Shown here piece after piece: positions 6,519-13,202 of a DNA stretch of 20,283 bases (positions are counted from its first letter, which is position 1; every line of letters begins with the position of its first letter). The DNA is taken from assembly GCA_019347595.1 (NCBI GenBank), contig JAHWLA010000016.1:1-20283 (forward strand). The letters run 5' to 3'. The notes beneath the pieces are model-generated. The model ran no database searches. It was given only the letters and a program-made list of their open reading frames with translations, and was not told the origin of the DNA. This DNA is from Actinomycetota bacterium. GTDB lineage: Bacteria > Actinomycetota > Acidimicrobiia > Acidimicrobiales > JAHWLA01. The translations under genes and the position numbers were made by a program.

Positions 6519-7535
6519 ATGGGACGGGTGCTCGCCGCCATCGTGGTGGCCGCACTGGTGGCCGCCACGACGCCGCACGCGCCGGCCGGCGCCGACGCGC
6601 GGTCGGATCGCGCCTCGCTGCTGGTCCGCATCGCCGAGCTGAGCGACCGGTTGGCGACGAGCGAGGCCGAGGTGGTGGCCGCCCAGTTCCGCACCCAGGC
6701 CGTCGTCGACCGGCTCACCGAGAGCAGGCAGCGATTGCGGGAGCGCGCCGTGGTGGCCTACATGAGCGGCGGTCGCATCGCGGGCATGGGCCACGGTGCC
6801 CCCGCCGCCTACCTGGAGGTGGCCACGGCCAAAGAGGAAGCGCTCATCGGCGGCTACCGGGCCGCCGCCCGGGCCGCCCGCGACGAGCGGCAGGCGGCCG
6901 AGACGGCCACCACCGAGCACCGACGCCTGGCCGCCGAGATGGAGCGCATCCGCACCAACCTCGAGGCCACCATCGCCGCCGACGACGCCCGCCGGGCCGA
7001 GGAGCTGCGGCGGGCGGACGAAGCCCGGGCACGCGCCCAGGCGGCACGAGCCGCCGAGCTGGCCGACGCCCGTGGACGGGCGCGCGCGGACGCCGGGCCG
7101 GGGGGGTACAAACCCAGCCCGTTGGACCCCGACGCCTTGGTCCCCCGCCACAAGAAGGCGACCGAGCGCCAGATGCAGTTGATGAAGCAGTGGCCTTTCG
7201 GACCACTGCCGCCCGGTACCGCCCTCCCCCCGGGCCTGCGCGCCACCGGGGCCCGGGTGGAGGGGCTGGCCTCCTGGTACGGGCCTGGCTTCGACGGGCG
7301 CCCGACGGCCAGTGGAGCCATTTACGACCAGGAGGCGTTCACCGTGGCGAGCAAGGAGCTGCCGCTGGGCACCTTCCTCGTCGTGAGCCGCGGAGCGGCA
7401 CGCGTGCTGCTGTTGGTGAACGACCGGGGCCCCTACATCGAGGGGCGTGTGCTCGACCTGAGCCACGCAGCAGCGGTCGCCCTCGGCATCACGGGAGTCG
7501 CCCCCGTGACAGCCGAGGTCGTCGCCCCAGGCTGA
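6519..7535 (+). CDS. Secreted coiled-coil protein with C-terminal RlpA-like double-psi beta-barrel
   Basis: A 338-residue exported protein. Residues 1-27 are a signal peptide (MGRVLAAIVVAALVAATTPH, with a likely AGADA cleavage region). Residues 30-190 are Ala/Glu/Arg-rich coiled coil, with a break (AYMSGGRIAG...YLEVATAKEEALIGGY) like the hinge in PcsB/CwlO-type cell-wall proteins. A Pro-rich linker leads to the RlpA-like barrel at 247-335: GLASWYG, FDGRPTASG, LPLGT, VNDRGPYIEGRVLDLS. RlpA proteins act on peptidoglycan (some are lytic transglycosylases that cut naked glycan). The conserved His of the usual AHxxLP motif is Ser here (ASKELP, Ser278), while the Asp-containing NDRGP and DLS segments are kept, so catalysis is doubtful. 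ATG 6519 follows GAGGAA by eight bases. A short hairpin separates it from the convergent nrdR. Confidence 0.85.
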   Translation: MGRVLAAIVVAALVAATTPHAPAGADARSDRASLLVRIAELSDRLATSEAEVVAAQFRTQAVVDRLTESRQRLRERAVVAYMSGGRIAGMGHGAPAAYLEVATAKEEALIGGYRAAARAARDERQAAETATTEHRRLAAEMERIRTNLEATIAADDARRAEELRRADEARARAQAARAAELADARGRARADAGPGGYKPSPLDPDALVPRHKKATERQMQLMKQWPFGPLPPGTALPPGLRATGARVEGLASWYGPGFDGRPTASGAIYDQEAFTVASKELPLGTFLVVSRGAARVLLLVNDRGPYIEGRVLDLSHAAAVALGITGVAPVTAEVVAPG

Positions 7536-7547
7536 GGCGCTTCAGCC
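7530..7547. terminator. Short bidirectional hairpin between convergent genes
   Basis: GGCTGAG and TTCAGCC pair (six Watson-Crick pairs plus one G-U) around GCGC. It spans the two stop codons at 7533-7535 and 7542-7544. There is no T-run, so the call is tentative. Confidence 0.35.
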
Positions 7548-8012
7548 CGGTCGCTTCGGCTCGGTCGATTTCGTGAGCAGGCCGACCTCTCGCTCGAAGT
7601 CGCCGGCATCCTCAAAACCCTTGTAGACGCTGGCGAAGCGCAGGTAGGCGACATGGTCGAGGGCTCGCAACCGCTCGAGGACGGCCAAGCCGATCTGTTG
7701 GCTGGTGAGCTCGGGCCCCTCCAGGCGCAGGGACTCCTCGACCTCGGCCGCCAGCGCCTCGAGCTGGTCGTCCGACACCGGCCGATTCTTGGTGGCTGCC
7801 CGCAGGCCGGCCACGATCTTGGTGCGATCGAACGGAGCGCGGTGCCCCGATCGCTTGACGACGACGAGCGGGACGTCCTCGATCCGCTCGAACGTCGTGA
7901 AGCGCCTGCTGCAGTTCAGGCACTCCCGGCGGCGGCGAATGGCGGCGCCGTCCTCGGCCAGACGCGAGTCGACAACCTTGTCATCGACACTGGCGCAGGA
8001 CGGGCAACGCAC
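7542..8012 (-). CDS. nrdR: Transcriptional repressor NrdR
   Basis: A 156-residue repressor of ribonucleotide reductase genes that senses ATP/dATP. The N-terminal zinc ribbon has Cys3, Cys6, Cys31 and Cys34 (MRCPSC ... CLNCSRRFTTFE). The ATP-cone follows, from VVKRSGHRAPFDRTKIVAGL at about residues 51-70 to AYLRFASVYKGFED near 122-135. Length is typical (150-160). The start is a GTG at 8012-8010, as it must be, since Cys3 is two codons in; a TAGCGT -10 element lies seven bases before it, suggesting a leaderless mRNA of its own although the LysM gene ends only 31 bp upstream. The order lexA, LysM gene, nrdR is the same as in mycobacteria. No NrdR box was recognised in the window, and its targets (nrd genes) are not here. 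Confidence 0.97.
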   Translation of the reverse strand: MRCPSCASVDDKVVDSRLAEDGAAIRRRRECLNCSRRFTTFERIEDVPLVVVKRSGHRAPFDRTKIVAGLRAATKNRPVSDDQLEALAAEVEESLRLEGPELTSQQIGLAVLERLRALDHVAYLRFASVYKGFEDAGDFEREVGLLTKSTEPKRPG

Positions 8013-8019
8013 GTCACCG

Positions 8020-8025
8020 ACGCTA
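8020..8025 (-). promoter_or_regulatory. Putative leaderless -10 element of nrdR (TAGCGT)
   Basis: On the minus strand TAGCGT is followed by seven bases and the GTG start. It lies in the 31-bp gap after the LysM gene. Confidence 0.45.
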
Positions 8026-8043
8026 CTCCCACGCAGGCGCTGG

Positions 8044-8436
8044 TCACGGCAGCGCGATCCGTTCCCCGACCCGCAGCGCGGCGCCGTCCCGCTGCGAGGC
8101 CAACTGGTGCACCACGCGCCGCACGTCGCCTTCCGGCCGCAGGCTGCGGGCGATGTTCCACAGCGTGTCGCCGGGCTGCACGATGTGCACTCGCTCGCTC
8201 ACCAGCACCGGCGACGCCGGCTGGGAGGCGGAGAGGGGTCCGCTCCCCAGCAGGCCGAGCGCCACTCTTCCGGCGAGGAGCATGCCGAGAAAGAGTGACG
8301 ACACGGCGACCCGGCGCCGCCGAAAGCAGGCGGCAGACGTCGGGCGCGACGGGTGCGTGGCCGGCCGCCGGACATGAATACGCCCGATTGCCCCGTGTGC
8401 GCCGGGTCGAGCGCCAGGCACTGCCACTGCGACCAT
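8044..8436 (-). CDS. Membrane-anchored LysM protein, candidate SOS-induced division/cell-wall protein
   Basis: A 130-residue protein: a basic cytoplasmic N-terminus (1-42), one membrane helix at about 43-65 (RVAVSSLFLGMLLAGRVAL), a short linker, and a C-terminal LysM domain from about 83 to 129 (HIVQPGDTLWNIARSL ... LRVGERIALP) that should bind peptidoglycan outside the membrane. The start is the ATG at 8436-8434, seven bases after AGAGGAG; upstream in-frame ATGs lack such a site. Its place, divergent from lexA and upstream of nrdR, matches the DNA-damage-induced LysM protein Rv2719c of M. tuberculosis, and is analogous to YneA of Bacillus and DivS of corynebacteria, which delay division during SOS. 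Four LexA boxes lie in the shared spacer, so LexA control is likely. The division-inhibitor role is inference from position and domain. Confidence 0.88.
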   Translation of the reverse strand: MVAVAVPGARPGAHGAIGRIHVRRPATHPSRPTSAACFRRRRVAVSSLFLGMLLAGRVALGLLGSGPLSASQPASPVLVSERVHIVQPGDTLWNIARSLRPEGDVRRVVHQLASQRDGAALRVGERIALP

Positions 8437-8443
8437 TGCCGTT

Positions 8444-8450
8444 CTCCTCT
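8444..8450 (-). promoter_or_regulatory. Ribosome binding site of the LysM gene
   Basis: AGAGGAG on the minus strand, seven bases before the ATG at 8436. It selects this start over the in-frame ATGs further upstream. Confidence 0.7.
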
Positions 8451-8580
8451 GTCCGTCTCGCATGCTTTGCATCATGACGAGGGGGTGTGACAACCAAGCT
8501 CTGCTGATGCAACCTCGCCGACTGCGTCCGTCCGGTTCCGCCCCGGCCCGGCTTCCCCTTCGGGTCCGTCCCAGGCCGGA

Positions 8581-8594
8581 CGAACGCATGTTCG
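8581..8594. promoter_or_regulatory. LexA (SOS) box 1
   Basis: CGAACGCATGTTCG matches CGAAC-N4-GTTCG perfectly. It is 145 bp upstream of the LysM start and 128 bp upstream of lexA, so it most likely serves the LysM promoter. Confidence 0.85.
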
Positions 8595-8612
8595 GCTGTC
8601 GCCAGCAAAACA

Positions 8613-8626
8613 CGAACGCCTGTTCC
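8613..8626. promoter_or_regulatory. LexA (SOS) box 2
   Basis: CGAACGCCTGTTCC matches CGAAC-N4-GTTCG except for the last base. Its centre is 32 bp from that of box 1, about three helical turns, so LexA dimers on both would face the same side. Confidence 0.7.
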
Positions 8627-8642
8627 CCGTCAAGAAAAATCT

Positions 8643-8656
8643 CGAACAGATGTTTG
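8643..8656. promoter_or_regulatory. LexA (SOS) box 3, overlapping the lexA -35
   Basis: CGAACAGATGTTTG has 9 of 10 conserved positions. It overlaps the predicted lexA -35 hexamer at 8654-8659, so a bound repressor would block polymerase. Its centre is 30 bp from that of box 2. Confidence 0.7.
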
Positions 8657-8682
8657 CCAGCGGCTTCCTCGCCTGCTACCTT
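8654..8682 (+). promoter_or_regulatory. Predicted lexA promoter
   Basis: TTGCCA (8654-8659, five of six consensus positions), a 17-bp spacer, then TACCTT (8677-8682, TANNNT type). The predicted start is near 8689, inside LexA box 4. That would leave a leader of about 33 bases carrying GAAAGGGG seven bases before the ATG. Confidence 0.6.
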
Positions 8683-8688
8683 CCATCT

Positions 8689-8702
8689 CGAACGCGTGTT
8701 CG
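8689..8702. promoter_or_regulatory. LexA (SOS) box 4, at the lexA transcription start
   Basis: CGAACGCGTGTTCG is a perfect CGAAC-N4-GTTCG palindrome, seven bases beyond the predicted -10, suited to autorepression of lexA. Confidence 0.85.
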
Positions 8703-8721
8703 ACCTGAAAGGGGCGCCACC

Positions 8722-9351
8722 ATGGGCGAGGGACTGACCGGCAAGCGAAGGGAGATACTCGAGTTCATCGCCGAGCACCTCCGCGACCGCGGGTACCCGC
8801 CGTCGGTGCGGGAGATCGGCGAGGCGGTGGGCCTCACCTCGTCGTCGACCGTGCATGCCCACCTGGGGACGCTCCAGCGGCTGGGATACCTCCGGCGCGA
8901 CCCGACCAAGCCACGGGCCATCGAAGTCCGCTACGACCCGTCGAGCAGCGCCCCGATCGAGCGACGGCCGGTGCAGCACGTCCCCCTCGTCGGCGATGTG
9001 GCGGCGGGCACCGACGTCCTGGCCGAGGAGAACATCGAGGAGCTGATGCCGCTGCCCGCCGACTTCACCGGCGACGGCCAGCTCTTCATGCTACGGGTGA
9101 GGGGCGACTCGATGATCGACGCGGGCATCCTCGACGGCGACTACGTCGTGGCCCGCCAGCAACCCGAAGCCCGCAAGGGCGAAATCGTCGTGGCGGGCAT
9201 CCCCGGCGAGGAAGCCACCGTCAAGACCTTCTCGCGCAAGGGGAGCAAGATCGTCCTGCTTCCCGCCAACGAGCGCCTCGCACCGATGGAGTTCGACCCC
9301 CGGGAGGTCACCGTGTACGGCAAGGTGGTCACGGTCATGCGGCGCATGTGA
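8722..9351 (+). CDS. lexA: LexA repressor, SOS regulator
   Basis: A 209-residue repressor-protease. The N-terminal winged helix starts GLTGKRREILEFIAEHL and holds the recognition region YPPSVREIGEAVGLTSSSTVHAHL at 25-48. A linker leads to the S24 domain. The self-cleavage bond is Ala95-Gly96 in VAAGTDV, the nucleophile is Ser130 in RGDSMIDAGILDGD, and the general base is Lys168 in ATVKTF; all are intact, so RecA-stimulated self-cleavage is expected. The start is the ATG at 8722, seven bases after GAAAGGGG; an ATG at 8650 would lie inside the promoter and add 24 residues unlike LexA. Two strong boxes around its promoter imply autorepression. recA lies at the right end of the window and dinB at the left end. 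A 9-bp hairpin follows the stop. Confidence 0.98.
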   Translation: MGEGLTGKRREILEFIAEHLRDRGYPPSVREIGEAVGLTSSSTVHAHLGTLQRLGYLRRDPTKPRAIEVRYDPSSSAPIERRPVQHVPLVGDVAAGTDVLAEENIEELMPLPADFTGDGQLFMLRVRGDSMIDAGILDGDYVVARQQPEARKGEIVVAGIPGEEATVKTFSRKGSKIVLLPANERLAPMEFDPREVTVYGKVVTVMRRM

Positions 9352-9356
9352 GCCCG

Positions 9357-9382
9357 CGACGCAGGAGTTCGACCCTGCGTCG
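9357..9382 (+). terminator. Hairpin after lexA
   Basis: CGACGCAGG (9357-9365) pairs perfectly with CCTGCGTCG (9374-9382) around an 8-base loop, starting six bases after the lexA stop. No T-run follows. It lies just before the promoter region of the protease gene. Confidence 0.55.
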
Positions 9383-9396
9383 GCGACAATAGAGGC

Positions 9397-10800
9397 ATGT
9401 CCTTGCGGCGCTTCCTCGTGTGTGCCGCCGTTTTGGTCCTGACGGCGGGAGCGTTCACGGGGATGACGCCTGCCCAGGCGGCGGTGAACGACCCCGGGTA
9501 CCAGTACCAGTGGGGCATGAAGATCATCGGCGCCGAGCAGGCGTGGGCGACGGGGACCGGGGCGGGGACCACCATCGCCGTCGTCGACAGCGGCATGTTC
9601 TTCGGCCACGAGGACTACGCCTCGGGCAAGATCCTCCCCGGCCGCAACTTCATCGAGGACGGCCAGCGTCCCGACGACGACGTGGGCCACGGCACCCATG
9701 TGGCGGGCATCGCCGGGGCGTCGACGAACAACGGCCGCGGTGTCGTGGGCGTGGCGCCCGACGCCAAGATCCTGCCCGTGCGCGTCCTGGAGCTCGACGA
9801 GGACGACCCGGCACACACAGTCTTCGGCATCCGTCAGGGCGTAGGCACAGCCCAAGACGTGAACGCCGGCATTCGGTGGGCCGTGGACAACGGAGCGCAC
9901 GTCGTCAACCTGTCGCTCGGCAACAACGTCCAGGGCGTGGTCGGCTCGTCGTTCGTGGACGCAGTCCGCTATGCGTGGGACCGCGGCGTCATCTGCGTGA
10001 TCGCAGCCGGGAACTCGTTCGCCACGGGATCGGGGTTCAGCGACGAGCCGGCGTTGGTGGTGAGCGCCACCAACCGCCGCGACGGCAAGCCCCTCTACTC
10101 GAGCGGCGTCGGCCAGGCGAAATGGGGCATGTCCGCACCTGGTGGTGCGGGCACCGAGGCGGACGTCGACGACATCCTTTCGACGTACTGGGAGCCGGAC
10201 GACAACCCGAACACGTACGCATATGCAGCGGGAACGTCGATGGCGGCACCGCACGTGGCGGGTGCCGCTGCCATCCTCCGCGGTCTCGGGCTGACGCCGC
10301 AGCAGACGGTGGACCGGCTGCTCGCCACGGCGAAGGACATCGGCTCCGCCGGGCGCGACTCGACCTTCGGTTGGGGTCGCCTCGATCTGGCCAAGGCCGT
10401 CGAGGGCCTGGCTCCCGCCGCCAAGGCGGGCGGGAGCACCGGCACGACAGGCGCCACGGGCAGTGGCACGGGCAACACCCGCTCGTCGGGCGGAACGCGA
10501 TCGACGTCGACAGCACCACGCGGCGCCGGCGGCGCCTCCACAGCGCCCGCAGCACCCGACTCGGCGGCCAGTGCGGATGGCGGGGACACGGGCACCGACA
10601 TGCTGATCGTGTCCGGGGCCGGGTCGGCCGACGGCGCCACGCCCGACGGCAAGACCAATGCCGACGACCGGGTATCGGCTCGGCGCGAGCTGCCTGGGCG
10701 GCCCGGTGGCGACGACTCGCTGCCGTGGGCCGCGCCGCTCGCCGCCGTCGTGCTCCTCGGTGCGGCGACGCGGGGTATCGTCCGGGCTCGTCGCATCTGA
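9397..10800 (+). CDS. Membrane-anchored subtilisin-like serine protease (S8)
   Basis: A 467-residue exported protease. A signal peptide (MSLRRFLVCAAVLVLTAGAF, AQA cleavage near 28) precedes an S8 domain at about 40-335 with the intact triad: Asp64 in AVVDSG, His98 in GHGTHVAG and Ser281 in AGTSMAAPHVAGAAA, plus the oxyanion Asn206 in IAAGN. Residues 340-440 are a low-complexity Gly/Ser/Thr/Ala linker likely to span the wall. A C-terminal hydrophobic helix (about 444-460) and basic tail RARRI would hold the protein in the membrane with the protease outside. The layout resembles mycosins (MycP), but no ESX genes are near, so that role is not supported. There is no long pro-domain before the catalytic part. 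ATG 9397 follows GACAAT by six bases, a possible leaderless start; no good Shine-Dalgarno sequence is seen. Confidence 0.93.
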   Translation: MSLRRFLVCAAVLVLTAGAFTGMTPAQAAVNDPGYQYQWGMKIIGAEQAWATGTGAGTTIAVVDSGMFFGHEDYASGKILPGRNFIEDGQRPDDDVGHGTHVAGIAGASTNNGRGVVGVAPDAKILPVRVLELDEDDPAHTVFGIRQGVGTAQDVNAGIRWAVDNGAHVVNLSLGNNVQGVVGSSFVDAVRYAWDRGVICVIAAGNSFATGSGFSDEPALVVSATNRRDGKPLYSSGVGQAKWGMSAPGGAGTEADVDDILSTYWEPDDNPNTYAYAAGTSMAAPHVAGAAAILRGLGLTPQQTVDRLLATAKDIGSAGRDSTFGWGRLDLAKAVEGLAPAAKAGGSTGTTGATGSGTGNTRSSGGTRSTSTAPRGAGGASTAPAAPDSAASADGGDTGTDMLIVSGAGSADGATPDGKTNADDRVSARRELPGRPGGDDSLPWAAPLAAVVLLGAATRGIVRARRI

Positions 10801-10834
10801 ACTGCGCCACGCTCGCCGTCCGAGGAGGACAGAC

Positions 10835-11263
10835 ATGCCCGTTCGATCCGCCGATGCCCGCTGGGAAGGACCGCTCCAGTCCGGGAAGGGGAGCATGCGT
10901 CTGGCCGGAGGCGCCTACGAGGGCGCCTACTCGTTCAGCTCGCGCTTCGAAGAGGGCACCGGGACCAACCCCGAGGAGCTCATCGCCGCTGCCCACGCCG
11001 GGTGCTTCTCCATGGCCTTCGCCGGCGGGCTGGGCAAGGCGGGCCACGAGCCGGTGAGCGTCCAGACCACAGCCAAGGTGCACCTGGAGAAGGGCGACGC
11101 AGGCTTCCGCATCCCGCGGATCGACCTGGTGACCGAGGCCGAGGTCCCCGGCATCAGCGAGGCCGACTTCCAGGAGCTGGCCGACACCGCCAAGCGCACC
11201 TGCCCGGTGTCGACGCTGCTGGCCGCCGCCGAGATCACCCTGGAAGCCAAGCTCATCGGCTGA
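10835..11263 (+). CDS. osmC: OsmC-type peroxiredoxin
   Basis: A 142-residue thiol peroxidase of the OsmC branch of the OsmC/Ohr family, which reduces organic hydroperoxides in the cytoplasm. The start ARWEGPLQSGKGSM, the segment RFEEGTGTNPEELIAAAHAGCFSMA and the late RTCPVSTLLAAAEITLEAKL align well with E. coli OsmC as I remember it. The two reactive cysteines are present, Cys57 (peroxidatic) and Cys123 (resolving). The start is the ATG at 10835, six bases after AGGAGG, the best Shine-Dalgarno sequence in this part of the window; the frame is open further upstream but that part lies in the protease gene. It is 34 bp downstream of the protease stop and could be cotranscribed. A clear hairpin separates it from the convergent dapE. 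Confidence 0.95.
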   Translation: MPVRSADARWEGPLQSGKGSMRLAGGAYEGAYSFSSRFEEGTGTNPEELIAAAHAGCFSMAFAGGLGKAGHEPVSVQTTAKVHLEKGDAGFRIPRIDLVTEAEVPGISEADFQELADTAKRTCPVSTLLAAAEITLEAKLIG

Positions 11264-11265
11264 TA

Positions 11266-11299
11266 CACCGAGGGGACGGGCTACGAAGCCCCCTCGGTG
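11266..11299. terminator. Bidirectional hairpin between osmC and dapE
   Basis: CACCGAGGGG (11266-11275) pairs perfectly with CCCCTCGGTG (11290-11299), with a 14-base loop that holds the dapE stop codon. It starts two bases after the osmC stop and overlaps the last codons of dapE. No T-run on either side. Confidence 0.6.
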
Positions 11300-12354
11300 A
11301 GCAGTCCGGTGAGGGCGTCGTAGGCGGCCTCCAACTCGGCCCGGTCGACGTGTTCGGTCGCCGTGTGGGCGATGGTGGGGTCGCCGGGGCCGAAGTTGGC
11401 GGCGGGCACCCCGCGAGCGGCGAAGAAGGCCACGTCCGTCCATCCCAGCTTGGCCCGGGGCGGCGCGCCCGTCCGCCGGAGGAGCGACCGAAGCAACGGG
11501 TGGTCGAGCGCGGGCGGCGCCGGGAGCGACGCGTCGACAACCTCCAACGTATCGCCGCCGTCGAGGTCGACCGCGTCACCGAGCACGGCGTGCACGTGCG
11601 CCACCGCCTCGTCGAGCGTCCGGTCCGGGGCGAAGCGGTGGTTCAGCACGACGGTGGCCCGGTCGGGCACCACGTTGCCCGCCACGCCGCCGTCGACCCG
11701 GACCGCCTGGAGCGCCTCCCGGTACTCGCATCCGTCGAGCACCGGCCGCCGCTCGTCGTAGGCCGCCACTCGGGCCAGCAACGGGGCCAGCCGGTGGACG
11801 GCATTGCGCCCGACCCAGGGCCGGGCGGTATGGGCTCGCTCCCCCGCCAGCGTCACCTCCACCCGCATGGTGCCCTGGCACCCGGCCTCGATGACGGCCT
11901 CGGTGGGCTCGCCCAGCACGGCGGCGTCGGCGACGAGCAGGTCGGGCCTCGCCCCGCCGAGCTGGAGCAGCCCGTTGTGCACCTGAGCCACCTCCTCGCC
12001 GACGTAGAACACGTACGTGACGTCGACGGCGGGCTCGCCCACCGCCTCGGCCAACGCCAGCATGACGGCCAGCCCGCCCTTCATGTCGGCCGAACCCAGC
12101 CCCCACAGCACATCGCCCTCGATGCGGGCCCCCTCGTTCCCGTTGGGGGGCACGGTATCGAGGTGCCCGGCCAGCAGCAGCCGCTGCGGACGCCCCAGCG
12201 CGGTACGGGCAACCACGTTGTCGCCCACCCGCTCGACGTCGAGCGACGCCACCGCCCGCAGCGTGCCCTCCACCAGGTCGGCCAACGCCGTCTCCTGGTG
12301 GCTGACCGACGGCACGTCGACCAACTCGGCGCAGCGCGCCAGGAGGTCGGTCAC
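11281..12354 (-). CDS. dapE: Succinyl-diaminopimelate desuccinylase
   Basis: A 357-residue M20 zinc hydrolase that removes succinate from N-succinyl-L,L-diaminopimelate, giving L,L-DAP for DapF. Di-metal residues are visible: His64 and Asp66 in GHLDTVPPNG, bridging Asp90 in GSADMKGG, the catalytic pair Glu120-Glu121 in VGEEV, Glu149 in LGEPT, and a C-terminal His in FGPGDPTIAHTATEHV. The lid/dimer part lies between about 160 and 270. The start is a GTG at 12354-12352 that overlaps the dapD stop (GTGA), so it is translationally coupled to dapD; the frame extends upstream but only inside dapD. M20 family members vary in substrate, but the dap neighbours make this assignment strong. It is the last gene of the minus-strand run. 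Confidence 0.95.
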   Translation of the reverse strand: MTDLLARCAELVDVPSVSHQETALADLVEGTLRAVASLDVERVGDNVVARTALGRPQRLLLAGHLDTVPPNGNEGARIEGDVLWGLGSADMKGGLAVMLALAEAVGEPAVDVTYVFYVGEEVAQVHNGLLQLGGARPDLLVADAAVLGEPTEAVIEAGCQGTMRVEVTLAGERAHTARPWVGRNAVHRLAPLLARVAAYDERRPVLDGCEYREALQAVRVDGGVAGNVVPDRATVVLNHRFAPDRTLDEAVAHVHAVLGDAVDLDGGDTLEVVDASLPAPPALDHPLLRSLLRRTGAPPRAKLGWTDVAFFAARGVPAANFGPGDPTIAHTATEHVDRAELEAAYDALTGLLTEGAS

Positions 12355-13175
12355 GTGGTGGCGCCGTGCTCGCGCAGCACCGCCTCCAGCTTGAGCTTGT
12401 CGTGCTCCTCGCCCTCGCCCAGCCGCCGGATCACGAGCACGCACGGCAGGCCGAACTCGCCGCCCGCGAACCGCTTGGCCCGCGTCCCCGAGATGGCGAC
12501 GGCCCGCTCGGGCACGTCGCCCCGGCTGATCTGCTCACCCGTCTCCACGTCGATCACCGGGATCGACGACGACAGGATCACCCCCGCCCCCAGCTTGGCC
12601 CCCCGCCGCACCCGGGCGCCCTCCACCACCATGCACCGGCTGCCGATGAAGGCGTCGTCCTCCACGATCACCGGCGCAGCCTGGGGCGGCTCCAGCACGC
12701 CGCCGATCCCCACACCGCCCGACAGGTGCACGTTGGCGCCGATCTGGGCGCACGACCCGACCGTCGCCCACGTGTCGACCATGGTCCCGGCCCCGACCCG
12801 GGCGCCGATGTTCACGTAGCTCGGCATCATCGTCACGCCGCGCTCCAGGAACGACCCCCACCGGGCCGACGCTCCCGGGACCACCCGCACACCGGCTGCG
12901 GCGTAGTCGCGCTTGAGAGGGATCTTGTCGGCGAACTCGAACGGGCCCACCTCGATCGTCTCCATGGACGACAGGCGGAACAGCAGCAGGATCGCCTGCT
13001 TCAGCCACTGGTGAACGACGACGTCGCCCGCAGTACCGATCTCGGCGACCCGGGCTTCGCCGGTGTCGAGCAGGGTGACGGCCTGGCGCACGACGGCGAA
13101 GGCGTCCTCGTCGCCTGCGGCCAGTTCGGTGCGGCGCTCCCAGAGCTCCTCGATCTGCGATTGAAGGTCGGCCAT
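12351..13175 (-). CDS. dapD: 2,3,4,5-tetrahydropyridine-2,6-dicarboxylate N-succinyltransferase, E. coli type
   Basis: A 274-residue left-handed beta-helix transferase that puts succinyl from succinyl-CoA on tetrahydrodipicolinate, the first committed step of the succinylase branch. The N-terminal helical part (MADLQSQIEELWERR ... VVHQWLKQAILLLFRL) and the hexapeptide core MPSYVNIGARVGAGTMVDTW then GSCAQIGANVHLSGGVGIGG (117-159) match the E. coli DapD type closely. Asp134 and Glu185 sit in the MVDTW and VVEG motifs used for catalysis. This differs from the longer M. tuberculosis DapD class (about 317 residues). The start is the ATG at 13175-13173, seven bases after a TAGCCT -10 element, so it may have its own leaderless promoter 27 bp after dapC. 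The stop overlaps the dapE start. Confidence 0.97.
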   Translation of the reverse strand: MADLQSQIEELWERRTELAAGDEDAFAVVRQAVTLLDTGEARVAEIGTAGDVVVHQWLKQAILLLFRLSSMETIEVGPFEFADKIPLKRDYAAAGVRVVPGASARWGSFLERGVTMMPSYVNIGARVGAGTMVDTWATVGSCAQIGANVHLSGGVGIGGVLEPPQAAPVIVEDDAFIGSRCMVVEGARVRRGAKLGAGVILSSSIPVIDVETGEQISRGDVPERAVAISGTRAKRFAGGEFGLPCVLVIRRLGEGEEHDKLKLEAVLREHGATT

Positions 13176-13182
13176 GGCGGCG

Positions 13183-13188
13183 AGGCTA
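13183..13188 (-). promoter_or_regulatory. Putative leaderless -10 element of dapD (TAGCCT)
   Basis: On the minus strand TAGCCT ends seven bases before the dapD ATG, in the 27-bp gap after dapC. The same hexamer precedes ltaE. It suggests dapD-dapE can be transcribed apart from the upstream genes. Confidence 0.45.
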
Positions 13189-13202
13189 CCGGCCGCCGGC
13201 GC

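Noticed and set aside
8437..8580. A defined -35/-10 promoter for the LysM gene
   Set aside because: TTGTCA- and CATGAT-like sequences exist on the minus strand but their spacing is wrong (11 bp), so no promoter position could be supported.
8650..8721. An upstream ATG for lexA
   Set aside because: It falls on the predicted -35/LexA box 3 region, would add 24 residues not seen in LexA, and lacks a Shine-Dalgarno sequence, while the ATG at 8722 has one.
9397..10800. Mycosin (MycP) of a type VII secretion system
   Set aside because: The signal peptide, S8 domain and C-terminal helix are similar, but no EccB/C/D/E or WXG100 genes are in the window.
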